Assembly (NCBI RefSeq): GCF_033568475.1
Contig: NC_133121.1
Span: 193,822,664-193,886,663 of the forward strand
Source of the DNA: Henckelia pumila
Taxonomy: Eukaryota; Streptophyta; Magnoliopsida; Lamiales; Gesneriaceae
Direction of reading: 5' to 3'
DNA length: 64,000 nt
The translations under genes and the position numbers were made by a program. Within the stretch, counting starts at the first letter, position 1. Each line of letters starts with the position of its first letter. This document shows, piece by piece, positions 1 through 11,145 of this stretch. A model generated the notes under the pieces. The model searched no databases, was not told the origin of the DNA, and saw only the letters and a list, made by a program, of their open reading frames with translations.

Positions 1-3000
1 CATGTCTAGTACATTCTGTTGTCCACGTTTCTCAGTATAATCTCAACAATGTGCTCTGATGAAACTATCATCGATCATTAATAATGACACTAAGTCATCT
101 TTTAGCCATTGGCCTGCGAAGTCACGCATACATTGCAATAGAAGTCATCACGCCGTTGATGATCTACATCACCTCGATCATAGGTTATTCACCTCATGAA
201 TTTCAATCGATAGACATCCTCTGGTTAGTTATACATACTCGCAACCACTGTACACACATCAATACTAAGGCAAGCTCCCACCAATATGCTTGACTGGGAC
301 ATTCCACAGTGCACAGACATATGGAAACGCTTTCTATTCCGTCTCAAAACTCGACAGTTATTGCACCTGGTATAACTCAACTCAGAGTCTCTGATAATAC
401 CATCAGCTCATACCAACCTCCGAAGGTTGAACATACTGGTCCTGGAACTAAATCCCGACGGATTCCCAATAGTCAAATCGCTCCCTTGCTGAACGCATCA
501 TCCTTAGCACTGAAAAGACGAAGATTCCTGATGAACACGTCATCCCTGGAATATCGCAATTCGCTTTTTACCAAATTACTTGTCACCTAACACACATCCG
601 ACTATCGTCAATTGCTAAAGCGCAATATCCTTGACAAATAGTCCGCACGGATGTGACTCACGGCTTGAAAAGAACAAACCTGATCCGTCACGATCTTGCG
701 AAATCTTCAATTCCCACAACAATCTTGTTGGCTACTAAGTTGAAATTATACTATCTCTGTCATTTCAGAGACATCGTTCATCACACACTAGAAGGCTAGT
801 GGCACCTCCTGCTAGATCTCAAGGATCAGATCCTAGCTAATGTCACATAGATCAGATAACTGATGTTTCTTTGCAAATGTCCATTAGCATTTCAAACTAC
901 TCGTCGGATCCAACCACAACGGTACACATAGATGCCCTCACTTAACCGAAATGTCCGGTCAACAATCTTCACTATTGTTGTTCAATGGAAAACTCTCACA
1001 ATCAAACAACAACATGATCCTTTCCTGACCTATTGCTATCACTAAGCAATTGATTGAATCGATATCAGCTTCTTTCTTAACAAGAATGCACCATACTGGA
1101 AACTACCAACTTCCTTGCTTGTCTCCACTGTCAAGTTAGCACCTAACTTGATCATACAAGTCCACTTGCAATCGTTCCCGATTACAGCAATCCCAGAAGA
1201 TTCATCTCTGGTGATCATTGAGACTAAATAACTCAAATCTCCGATTTCTCTGAGATGGTATTCAGTACTCTTCCCATGAGCATTACTCGACAAAATACTA
1301 TCCCAAGTATTTCTTACTTGCTACATCCTGATCAACCCTGATTGGATCAACCAATCGAATTCGTCGATCTACTTAAGCTCGCACACATCTGGTCAGATGA
1401 CCACTGATCATTCAACCTGCATGGCTCGGTCAATAACTATGACTCAGCTGCCACAAAGAACCATTTCCAAACGGTGTCAGATCATAGTACCTAAGTAGTT
1501 TACTTGGCACAAGTCCTGCGCCTTTTCAGCACTACTTACCGCTGCTTCGTATTTTGAACTTAATCATCCTAACTCTGACAGAGTTACCCAATAACCACTA
1601 GTAGTCACTAGCACAGATCCCGTGCCACCTTAGCACTACTAATCGTTGTCTCGTTCATCCAAGGCAAACATAAACTAAGCCCATTCCATCCCATGGAAAA
1701 TCCTACGCTCAATCTCTGAAAATATCAGACAGTACTTAGCGCAACCACTGGACTCACTATCCTTACCTCGTTCATTCAGAATGAACACCACGGCTCGTCT
1801 AGTCCAAGAAGAATAACTAAAGAATCCCAAAGATTTCCACAATATTCGAATCAATCTCCTGATCATATCCTTGTTAAGATTGTGCAACAGTTCAAGACTA
1901 AGGTAGCTTACCTCAATAACCCACCTGGACAACCACCAAGGTTTTACGATCATAGGCCATGCTCTCCCACATCTTAAATAGTCATGTACAATCCTCAACG
2001 TCTGATATAATCCAATACTGATGAAGCCAATCATCAAGGATTAGTCCTCGTATTCGAGTTGAAGTCTTAAAACAGCATCCCATCCAAGTTCTTGGATAAT
2101 TCCTATCATAAAGAAATTATAACCACAACTCTGATGACAACCCATAGCCATCGCTGGTAGAATCCGTCCACCTACTAGATCCACACGTCTAGAAGTAACC
2201 CAAAGGTTAAAACTTATCTGCTCAGAGTACATACTTGTCAAGAAAAATCCCTTCCTGATTGGTTCCCATAGCAGAATACTCAAACTATATCTCTGGCACA
2301 CCAGACGATATCGAACCATTGATATTAAATCTAATATCTAATCCAAGGTCATACCCTGTCGTGACTGTCACCAAATCCCTAGACTGAGTAGCCTTCCCAC
2401 TGCCATCTCCTGAAGCACAAAGGCTCCCAGGTAACCTCTGAAGTACAAAGACTCCCAGAGTAACACTGGCATAGGGCCGCGCCCCATCACGTCTAGTTAT
2501 GGTCATAGTCCACAACTCTTGGCATATACTGGACCTGGTATCCTGATGACAATCCATCATCACAAGTCTCAACCCCACGAAGGTCAGACAACCTTACTGT
2601 TCCAAGAAAACAACCTAGAACAAAGTCCAAAAGTTCTAAACCGAACAATACCCTTAATGCCTCTAGATGAGTCCATTCATCGCTGGCACTAACATAGTCC
2701 ATTGACTAACCAGGTCAATCCTAGGAAAACGCCTAGACTAACCACAAGCCAAACCGTCACAGTCGGCCCACTCAAATCCCATGAGCTACAGCAGTTGAAC
2801 ACTTGCAATCATTCACGAATTGCTGGATAAATAAAACATGTATCATTGCTTCCATTTATGTACAATTTCTCAATTACAATCCCATGTAATACATACAGTA
2901 TTCAAAATACAATGAAATGTACAATCGAACTTGAAATGATACAACCAAAGTATGATGATTCATTACAACTGAAATACTGTTTACAACTACATCAATACAG

Positions 3001-3730
3001 TATTTAAATCATCGTACTAGTCTTCGTTTCTTGAGCATAAAGCTTCTAATCGACACACGCATCGATACAAGCATACTCCCGACCAAGTCTCTCTACATGT
3101 CCTCCTACGAAAAACTCTGGAGAAATGGCTCGTGATAGCTATCCAGCTATGCTCTGTGTCAGTGCATGTCAGTCGACCTCTTCTGCTCACGATCTACCAT
3201 CAGCCCTCTTCTTGTATTCATATCATGCTTTTGAACATGAAGTTTCACGTGTGCCTATCGAAAGCATCGATACAAGCATACCGGCAAAACCATGTTCTGC
3301 ATGAGGTTAAAGACCTCACGCTCGAAACCTGTCATGCTTTAGGCACTCGAGGCATTCCCTGGTGAAGGTCTATCTGACAATCTCTCCAACTATGACTGGA
3401 GAATCTTCAGAGTAGTGTCATCATGGTATGGACGATACAGATGCAAGCATCAAGTGCGTCCCATCCAATGCTCTGCCACTGCCTCTGACATCCGGTACTC
3501 GATCCAAAGCTAGGATTCACATGAGTAGAAGTCTTGAAAACTCGGACACGATCCATCACTCCTGTCCGCACTTGCTGGTATCCCATAAGCCAAATCTTTA
3601 GAAATCCTGTTGATGATGATAGTCTCTGGGCAAACTAATTGCCGCATCATCACTTCTTCCAAGGTCTCATCCATCCTATAAGGATAACCCAAAGTCTCAT
3701 TACTATATCCCAAGTCTCTTGCATGCATAT
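1..3730 (-). mobile_element. Non-coding internal region of an LTR retrotransposon, left end outside the window
   Basis: This stretch lies between the window edge and a primer-binding site at 3731-3742, so it is the internal region of the minus-strand element whose 5' LTR is 3748-5234. All reading frames are short (at most about 120 codons). None shows a zinc knuckle, a DTGA protease site, a (Y/F)xDD reverse transcriptase site or an integrase core. The related Tekay copies B and C have gag starting about 40-100 bases from the primer-binding site; here nothing gag-like follows it. I infer a non-autonomous derivative that would depend on enzymes of the coding Tekay copies. A very decayed coding element cannot be excluded. 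Confidence 0.6.
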
Positions 3731-3742
3731 GCTCTGATACCA
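3731..3742 (-). other. Primer-binding site for initiator tRNA-Met
   Basis: The plus strand reads GCTCTGATACCA, the complement of the usual plant retroelement site TGGTATCAGAGC. It lies 5 bases from the LTR edge, on the internal side. It fixes the element as minus-strand. The same site occurs at 20182-20193, 45410-45421 and 34788-34799. Confidence 0.85.
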
Positions 3743-3747
3743 ATAAA

Positions 3748-5234
3748 TGTAGTGACCCTACCCGGATCCACTACCTAATCAGAGTTAAGAGCATAATTAA
3801 ACATGCATTAAATAAATTGCTGCGAAAGACTTAAATAACAACAGACCGGCAGAATACAACCGGTTAAACAAATTCGATTTATACAACCAAATCGAATAAA
3901 TAGCCTAAAGGAAAAACCTACAGCTAATCCTGCGGTCTTCGCTGGTCACTGGCTACTCCAAGCTCCGGGTGCTCAATCCTGCACCTATACCTGCCCCGTC
4001 GAATGGGGTGTCCAGATACACAAAAAGACTGGACGTGAGAGCTAAGCTCAATACGAAAGCACTGGGTAAAACATACAAATATGATGCATGCAAATGATAG
4101 GGTATCCATATCTGAGATAACTGTATATAACTGCTCAGTAATGGCTCCTAGGATATGAGTGGTACAACCCGGGAAGCAAACCTTGTCGACACTGCTCACT
4201 CCTATAGGACGTGGACTGTGTCCCCCGATGCTAGCCACCCATGACCCGTCAGTCACTGAGCACTAGACATCAACCGTCCAAACAGGGCTGAGCGACCCTA
4301 CGTGGCTCATCTCACAAGATGGACAGGACAATATGATATGCACATGCTGCATAATAAATGACATACAAAATGCAACATATAAGCATGCAAAACCCGCTGG
4401 CAATCTCAGTCTGTACTTGCGTACCTTTCTACAGGCAGTTCCTAGCAGTCCCACTCTAGGTTCCAAGCCTACATCAGCTCTACAATGCAAATACCCATGC
4501 ATCATTCATTAAGCTCTAAAAGCCTTAACTAAGCTATTGCCTACTCCTAAATAATTTAAGGAGACTATAGCTATACCTACGTCCGTCGTTATCCCGTTGA
4601 TGGCGACTATCTCGCAATTAGGGGTACACCCCTGCTGCAGCTCCACAGCCTTCAGCACTGCTCCGCTACTATGTCAGACACTGTCCGACTATACTAAAAT
4701 ATGTTCCTTACTCCAACTCTAAAATAAGAGTACCCAAAGCCCTAAAATAGAGCCACGAGGGCGAAGGAGAGGAATTCGGTGCGCTTTGAAATGAAGCCCT
4801 CGCACCTATATTTATAGACAACGATCGGAAGTTCTGTTCCCTGATCGGAAGCTCCGAACGTGCAGATCGGAAGCTCCGTTCCTCCGATTGGAAGCTCCGA
4901 TGCCACGTGTCAATCTTAACCACATGCAACCACACACCTGTCACCGACAGCCGATCGGAAGCTCCGATCGCTGATCGGAAGATCCGATCTCCTTGCTTCC
5001 GATGTGGTTTCGATTTGGTTCCGATGTCACCAAGATCGGAAGCTCCGATCCTGGATCAGTGGTTCCGATCCCACTCGAGTCTTGGGTCCTCTAAGCCATT
5101 TTCGAGTGTCCTGAATCCATTTCTGAACTCCGTTAATCCTTCTGGAATTTCCTTAATCATGTTTTACTTAATCTAAACATGATTACATGATTAATATACT
5201 CATAAATCATCAATTCTGGATACGGGTTACTACA
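3748..5234 (-). repeat. 5' LTR of a Tekay-family non-autonomous element
   Basis: On the minus strand the LTR starts TGTAGTAACCC and ends GGGTCACTACA, the same termini as the LTRs of Tekay copies B and C. Its length (1487 bases) is close to theirs (1477 and 1456). A TATA-like ATAAATATAG lies at 4806-4815 (complement). It was inserted into the Tat-type pol sequence that resumes at 5236. The partner LTR is outside the window, so the target-site duplication (CAAAG expected from 5235-5239) cannot be checked. Confidence 0.85.
4806..5071 (-). promoter_or_regulatory. U3 promoter with palindrome array
   Basis: A TATA-like box (4806-4815, complement) is preceded on the minus strand by at least eight near-palindromes, at about 4823, 4843, 4865, 4884, 4953, 4973, 5034 and 5053. 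The best copies read GATCGGAAGCTCCGATC, that is TCGGA-N3-TCCGA. Position and orientation suggest an enhancer or repressor-binding cluster. No binding protein can be named from the sequence. Confidence 0.55.
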
Positions 5235-5235
5235 C

Positions 5236-7647
5236 AAAGCTTGGTCGATTGCTTAAAGAAGAACAAAGATGTTTTTGCTTGGTCTGTTTCAGAGCTTCAG
5301 GGGGTTAGTGCAGACATTATGGTTCATCGACTCAGCATTCTTGTGGGAGCAAGGCCGATAAAGCAGAAGAAGAGGCACTTTGGACCTGAAAAAGATAAAG
5401 TTATTAAGAAAGAGGTGGATGAGCTCCTTAGGGCAGGTCACATTAGGGAAGTGCAGTTCCCTACTTGGTTGTCGAATGTGGTCCTTTTCCATAAGAGTTC
5501 AGGCAAGTGGAGGATGTGTGTTGATTTCCGAGACTTAAATAAGGCGTGCCCAAAAGATTGTTATTCACTGCCTCGAATTGATCAGTTGGTTGACTCTATG
5601 GCAGGTCATCAATATTTGTGTTTCATGTATGCATATCAAGGGCACCACCAAATTCCTTTGGCAGAGGAAGATCAAGATAAAGTAAGTTTCACCACCTCTC
5701 ATAGAACTTTCTGTTACAGAGTGATGCCTTTTGGTTTAAAGAATGCAGGGGCTACTTACTAGAGACTCATGGACAGAGTGTTCGCTTCTCAGATTGGGAG
5801 AAATGTGGAAGTTTATGTGGATGATATCCTGGTAAAGTCTCAAGATGATGAGGGATTGACGACCGACTTGAAGGAGACCTTTGCCATGCTTAGGTCTTAC
5901 GGAATAAATCTCAATCCCGAGAAATTTGTGTTTGGAGTAAGAGGAAGCAAGTTTTTGGGATACATGGTTACTAAAAGGGGAATTGAGGCTAACCCGAAGA
6001 AAGTGCAAGTTCTCCGATCCATGTCTCATCCTTGAAATCTGCAGAAAGTTCAAAGGTTGGCAGGGAGGATAGCGGCTCTATCTCGGTTCATATCCAGATC
6101 AGCTCATAGAAGTTTATCTTTCTTCAGGGTTCTTCGGAGAGCTAAGAAGTTTGAGTGGGATGCTGAATGTAGGAAGGCGTTTAAGGATCTAAAAAATTAT
6201 TTAGCCGAACTTCCCGTGTTGGCTAAGGCAGTTCCGGGTGAACCGTTGTACATCTACCTATCAGCTTTGGAAGGGGCTGTCAGTTCAGTTCTCATCAGAC
6301 AGGAGGGTACAGTTCAGTACCCCATCTACTTCTTCTCACACGCTCTTAATGGTGTTGAGCTCCGGTATTCAGAGGTCGAAAAGTTGGCCCTTGCTCTTGT
6401 TATGACGGCCAGGAAGCTCAGACCTTATTTCCTATCACATCCTATTGTGGTGTTAACTAATAGTCCTATGGAAATGATATTAACTCATGTTGACATTTCG
6501 GGACGATTGGTGAAGTGGACTACTGAACTCAGCGAATATGATATTCAATATGAACCAAGAGCAGCGATTAAAGCTCAAGCATTGGCTGATTTCTTAGCTG
6601 AAACAAAACACATGGAAGAACAAGGCTTATGGAAGGTGTATGTTGATGGTTCTTCTAACAGTGATGGATGTGGAGTGGGGGTGCTGCTGATATCCCCTCA
6701 TGGAGATGAGATCAGGTTAGTAGTTAGGCTGGATTTTTTAGCTTCCAATAATGAGGCAGAATATGAGGCCGTGTTAATTGGCCTCCGAGCAGCTAAGCAA
6801 GTTGGAGAAGCTAGGGTGCACCTCTACTCTGATTCACAATTAGTAGCTCAGCAGGTGAATGGAACATATGAAGTTAAAAATGAAAAGTTGAAGGAATACA
6901 TGAGAGCGATAGAGGAAGCTTGGGGTCTCTTTGATGAGGTAATGTTTGAACAAATTCCAAGGGAATGTAATGAAAAAGCCGATTCTCTTGCCAATATGGC
7001 TAGCTCACTTCATAACTAAAAAAACAGAGAGGTATTCATGCAAGTGGAATTAACACCTTCTACTGAGCTCACACCATTAGCTCAGGAGGAGAGTGACTGG
7101 AGAAAGGAGCTCTTGGAATACATGGAGAAGGGTGAGTTACCAAAGGATCCAAAGAAGGCATACCGGTTGAAGCAGAAGAGTCTCCGCTTTGTGATGATGG
7201 AGGGAGTTCTTTATAAGAGGTCATTTTCTAGACCTCTTCTCAAATGTTTGAGCCCTAAGGAAGCTCGTTATGTCCTGAAAGAGATACACGAGGGGTGTTG
7301 CGGAAATCACTTGGGTTCGTATTCTTTAGACCGTAAAGTGCTCTTAGCAGGATATTTTTGGCCTACTATTCTAAAAGAGGCTCTATCCTTGGTGGCTTCC
7401 TGTGATAGTTGTCAGCGACATAGCAGACTTCAGCACCAGCCAGTGGCATTAATGAAAGGGATAGTGGCAGCATGTCCCTTTGATCAGTGGGAAATTGATA
7501 TTGTGGGTCCTTTTCCTCCAGCCCCAGCTCAGAAAAAATTCTTATTGGTTGCCATTGATTATTTCTCCAAGTGGGTAGAGGCGGAGGCCTTGGCGCGAAT
7601 TACTGAAGGGAAAGTTTTGAAATTTCTATGGAAAAATATCGTGTGCC
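5236..7647 (+). pseudogene. Tat-lineage Ty3/gypsy pol fragment (RT, RNase H, archaeal-type RNase H, integrase N-part)
   Basis: Domains run in order. Reverse transcriptase (5236-6035) has the fingers motif near KWRMCVDFRDLNKACPKD, MPFGLKNA and the catalytic YVDD. The retroelement RNase H follows (about 6180-6600). A second RNase H of the archaeal type (about 6640-7010) has VYVDGSSNSDGCG, the NNEAEYEA block and SDSQLV. The integrase zinc-finger and start of the core (7038-7647) have HEGCCGNH and CDSCQRH. The second RNase H is the hallmark of the Tat (Ogre/Retand) lineage. RT is interrupted by TAG at 5761-5763, where a glutamine codon is usual, and TGA at 6033-6035, where an arginine codon is usual. 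TAA at 7017-7019 separates RNase H from integrase. Both ends are lost: the element at 3748-5234 interrupts the 5' side, and the integrase core stops at the Athila LTR remnant. Not functional. Confidence 0.9.
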
Positions 7648-7800
7648 TTTATGATTTTGTCTAGATTAAGCTAAATAATTAATTCTTGAGAATTGACTAC
7701 AGTCCCAGTGGGATCGATACTTGGACTCTCAGTCCACTTTACTATTACTTGACCTGGTACGCTTGCCAGTAGATTCATATCACACCGATTTAGCCGGTCA
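7648..7800 (+). repeat. 3' remnant of the 5' LTR of an Athila-type element
   Basis: These bases match 13367-13517, the end of the LTR that closes the element on the right, and both end in CGGTCA. Only the last 153 bases of the 5' LTR survive, and they join truncated Tat integrase directly. The primer-binding site follows at 7806-7823. The join therefore looks like a deletion that removed the rest of the LTR together with the end of the Tat element. Confidence 0.8.
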
Positions 7801-7805
7801 AGTTT

Positions 7806-7823
7806 TTGGCGTCGTTGTCGGGG
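7806..7823 (+). other. Athila-type primer-binding site
   Basis: TTGGCGTCGTTGTCGGGG closely resembles the characteristic Athila/Tat primer site TGGCGCCGTTGCCGGGG, with C-to-T changes. It starts 5 bases after the LTR end. Confidence 0.75.
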
Positions 7824-7940
7824 ACTGTTTAGTTAATATTATGATAGATTATTTGCTTGAGACTAGACATTTTTTTTCTTGAATTTTTTTTATTTTTAAT
7901 TATTAATAATTTTTTTTTCTTACTTGTGAGGTACCTGGAG

Positions 7941-8819
7941 ATGGATCATCGACAGGTGTTCACAAGGTTTGGCCAACAATACTCAGAGTCATTCTTTGCT
8001 GCTTGAGAGAGATTCAATGATTTGGCTAACAGGTTTCGATGTCATGATTTTTCGAACTACACTCTAACTCAAATTTTCTATGTTGGTTTGGATGCGCCAA
8101 CAAGAAGCTGGGTAGATTATGGAGCTTTGGCCACTGGCAGTCACTTGTTTCACAGAGATTACGACAGTGCTATGCAATTGTTAAATGATATGTCAGATTT
8201 CGACTAACATTGGCATTGTGATCCTTCATTGCAGGGTTGGAGTCACCAGTATCCTCCAGAATTCAGCTCCACAAACAAAGACCTGAACATCAAGAAGAGT
8301 GTATAGGGCGTTTTGAGGATCATGTGGCTCAGTTGGAGAGCTTTGTGCGACAGCAGACAGAGATAAATCAGAAGTTCTTAGAAAGCCACAACAACTCTTT
8401 GAGTTTCTTGGATGAGAAGATTGTGCTTCTCATGGAATCAGTTCCTGCTACTCGCCAAGGGAATGAAGTGATTTGTGTTGATCAATTAGTAGAAACTTCA
8501 TGGAAAAGTGATCTTGCAGCAGAACTTGAGCTAGATCAAGAGAAAATATTTTTTGATGAATCTTCATGTGAAGATGAGCTAAAAGTGACAGTGGAGGAGG
8601 AAGAAACATTCAAGGCGGAGGACTTGAACTCATCAATGGTCTTTACATGCACACCATTAGAAGATCTGTTCTTGTCATTGACGCCAACTCCATATCATTA
8701 CATTCTCTATGAGCTTCAGCCAGAATTCCGAATCCCTTTCCAAACTAATCAGTTCATGAAAGTATTGTTGGACCGACGAGCTTCCCATGTCAATATCACG
8801 CCAAGCTTGAGGGCATAGG
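7941..8819 (+). pseudogene. Athila-type gag remnant
   Basis: The first part (7941-8205) translates to a gag-like stretch with the pattern FAA-x-ERFNDLANR, then TLTQIFYVGLD, then LLNDMSD, as in the retrotransposon Gag domain of Athila elements. A TGA at 8004-8006 replaces the tryptophan usual in the ESFFEAWERF motif. The second part (8237-8818, 193 codons) begins near the end of Gag. It has a short coiled-coil-like stretch rich in Gln and Glu, an acidic middle (EEEETFKAED) and no zinc knuckle. No protease, RT or integrase follows before the 3' LTR, so this is a non-autonomous, decayed element. The function of the acidic second part is unknown. Confidence 0.6.
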
Positions 8820-10289
8820 AAATCAAGACTCATACGTAGAGTCGTATGATTCTTACTATGGGTGGCAGCCGCTCTTTGATGGTTACTTCTAAATAGTCGG
8901 GCTGTAGAGTATAAACTTAGCGCTGACTGGGAGGCAACCCAGTATTCTTTCACATGATCTTTTAGTTTAATTTTTTGTTTTTGTTTATTTCTATTTGATT
9001 TTTGTTCTTTCCCATGCCAGTTTGCCGTGAATGCCGCTATACCCAGTCTGCTATTGTCACCTCAAAAGATGTTGCTGCTAGAGTGTGAAGAGGAAGAGAA
9101 TGATGGAGATGCCAACGAATTAACCAGGGGAGTTTCAGTTTTCAGTTTCATTCTGTTTTTGTTGTTCGTTTTGCATTTGTTCTTTGTTTTTGCATACTGT
9201 TTGTGTTTCTAGAGCATTGAGGGCAATGCTTTGGATAAGTATGGGGGGGTAGATTAGTTTTGTTTGTGTTGTTGTTTGCATTCATTTGGTCTAGTTTATT
9301 GCATATAGTCCGTAATCATGCATATCATTTTGTTTTGTGTTTGTGTTGTGTGAATAAGTAGAATGATGATTGTTGGCCGATGATGATAGAGTTAAAAAAA
9401 AATTTTAAAAAATGTTGTTTTTGATTGAACATGAGAAACTGTTGGTTGAATCGTGAATCTTTTTAAGCACGCATGTTAGACTAGTGTAGTGTAGCGATGT
9501 AATTGATGAAGTTCATGTTTGTTTGACCATTGCACGGCAATAGGTTCTTGTTGATCGTGATAGTATCTTTAGATTCTTTATGATTGTTAGACATTGTATG
9601 TATGATCTTGGGCATACCTATAAAATTTTTGAAAAAACTTTTGTTGAAAATTAAGTTAACTCCATTCGGGTTACGAGCAGAGATTGAAATCCTAATCTCT
9701 TGTTCTTGACTAAGTATGCGGATTTTATGGGGTTGAAAATTTGAAATTTTAAAATAACAATTCCATCCGGGCTTGGACAATGATTGAAATCCTAATCATT
9801 CTTTCATAGCTAAGTTTGCGGGTTAAATGGGATTGATGCTCCATCCGGGCTATAAACGAGGGGATTGATATCTGAATCCTATCATAGTTATAACTAAGTT
9901 TGCGGGTAATTATTGGGGCTTATTAAAAATATCGGGTGCAAAATCCAGAGGTACGTAATTAATCTCAAGAAAGTGCATGTTTTTGTTTGGGATTGTTGAG
10001 ATGACGGAGTGCTGGATTGTGATACTTGCATTGAATTTTCATAGGTCGCTACGCATTCTTAGGACAGATTCTTTTGAAGTTGCACAAAACTGGAATGACA
10101 TGACACACACATACGTTTATGTTAAACTGACAGTGTATTGTGGACAATCAAAAGTGTTAATGGTTTTAGTTGTTGAAGTTGAAACTTATCGGAGGCTATG
10201 TTGTTCATGATTCATTCTTACTTATGTCGTTGTTTGCATATTGTTTTTGCATGTCTTGCTCGAGGGCGAGCAAGAGTTAAGTATGGGGG
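8820..10289 (+). mobile_element. Non-coding 3' part of the Athila-type element
   Basis: No coding sequence is seen. It contains a GGGAGGCAACCCAG hairpin-like block (8929-8942), typical of the region downstream of coding sequence in Athila elements. A first purine-rich AAGTATGGGGGGG lies near 9237-9249, followed by three degenerate tandem repeats (9660-9915). The final polypurine tract AAGTATGGGGG is at 10279-10289, directly before the 3' LTR. Confidence 0.6.
9660..9915 (+). repeat. Three degenerate tandem repeats in the Athila 3' region
   Basis: Units start near 9660, 9761 and 9839. Each contains TCCATCCGGGCT or a close variant, then GATTGAAATCCTAATC, then CTAAGTTTGCGGGT. Unit spacing is uneven (101 and 79 bases). 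Non-coding. Confidence 0.6.
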
Positions 10290-10619
10290 TGTTGATAAGT
10301 GCATTTTGTATGCATTAGTTTGTGATATTTTTATGTCTATTTTGTGTGCATTCATATTATTTTTATGTGTTTTATGTGTTTTAGTGCATGTGTGTGTATT
10401 TCATTCTCCCGGTTGATTTTGTAGAAAAATGGATTTTTGAAGAGTGAATTACGGAGCAGCCTTGGTCAAAAAATTATTTTTAATTTTAGAGAAAACAAAA
10501 TCCGATCTCTACTGTTCAGAATAAATTTCAAAATGTTTTGAAGCTTCTGTCCAAATTTTAGCACGATCCGACGGCTAGAACTCAAGGTATAAATTTTTCA
10601 AAATCATCGCTCGCAATAG

Positions 10620-10809
10620 AAATTGTGTGGCGCGCGAGCGAGATTTGAGCTCGCCTGCGCGCGAGTTGCATTTCCAGAATCCTGCTTTTCATTGCGCGCG
10701 CAAGCGAGAATTCCACTCGCCCGCGTGTGGGTTCCGGCATCAGACTGTTCCGAAAATTCCTTGTGTTGGAAGGAAATTAATTGGTATGAGTTATGGACCA
10801 TATAAATAG
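10620..10809 (+). promoter_or_regulatory. Athila LTR promoter with two GC-rich hairpins
   Basis: Two tandem inverted repeats precede the TATA box at 10801-10809. The first (about 10629-10668) pairs GCGCGCGAGCGAG with CTCGCCTGCGCGC around a short loop. The second (about 10694-10730) pairs GCGCAAGCGAG with CTCGCCCGCG. They are the only strongly CpG-rich stretch in this part of the window. The regulatory role is inferred from position only. Confidence 0.5.
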
Positions 10810-11145
10810 AAGATATATCATATTTTTGAGGGTTCAGAAAGTCCAGAACGCAGACAACCCAAGGAGGTGGCTACAAGGCTTGGGAGAGAAGATTTCTCTT
10901 TTCTTTTCTTCTTCTTTTTTTTTTTTTTCTTCTAGTTTTAATTATAGAGTAGTTTTTCTTCAACCAAGATGGCGTGATTGGGCCGAACAAATTTATATAG
11001 AAAACTTGGATGTTTGTTTGGGATTTTTCAGAGTTGATTTTATTTTATTGATTGTCGAATTTATATTTGTCTTGTGAATAGCCTGATCAACTGTTTTCTT
11101 GCATGTTAATCGATTCCAAGTCGACAGAGGAGGTTTTGATTTTGA

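Noticed and set aside
84..590. Two open frames on the plus strand
   Set aside because: No domain, no codon-use or splice support, and they lie in the non-coding interior of a minus-strand element.
3731..3742. Possible tRNA fragment
   Set aside because: Only the 12-base primer-binding site; no tRNA arms around it.
4823..5071. Repeat-spacer look of the U3 arrays as CRISPR
   Set aside because: Plant nuclear DNA, irregular spacing, units are palindromes inside an LTR promoter, no cas genes.
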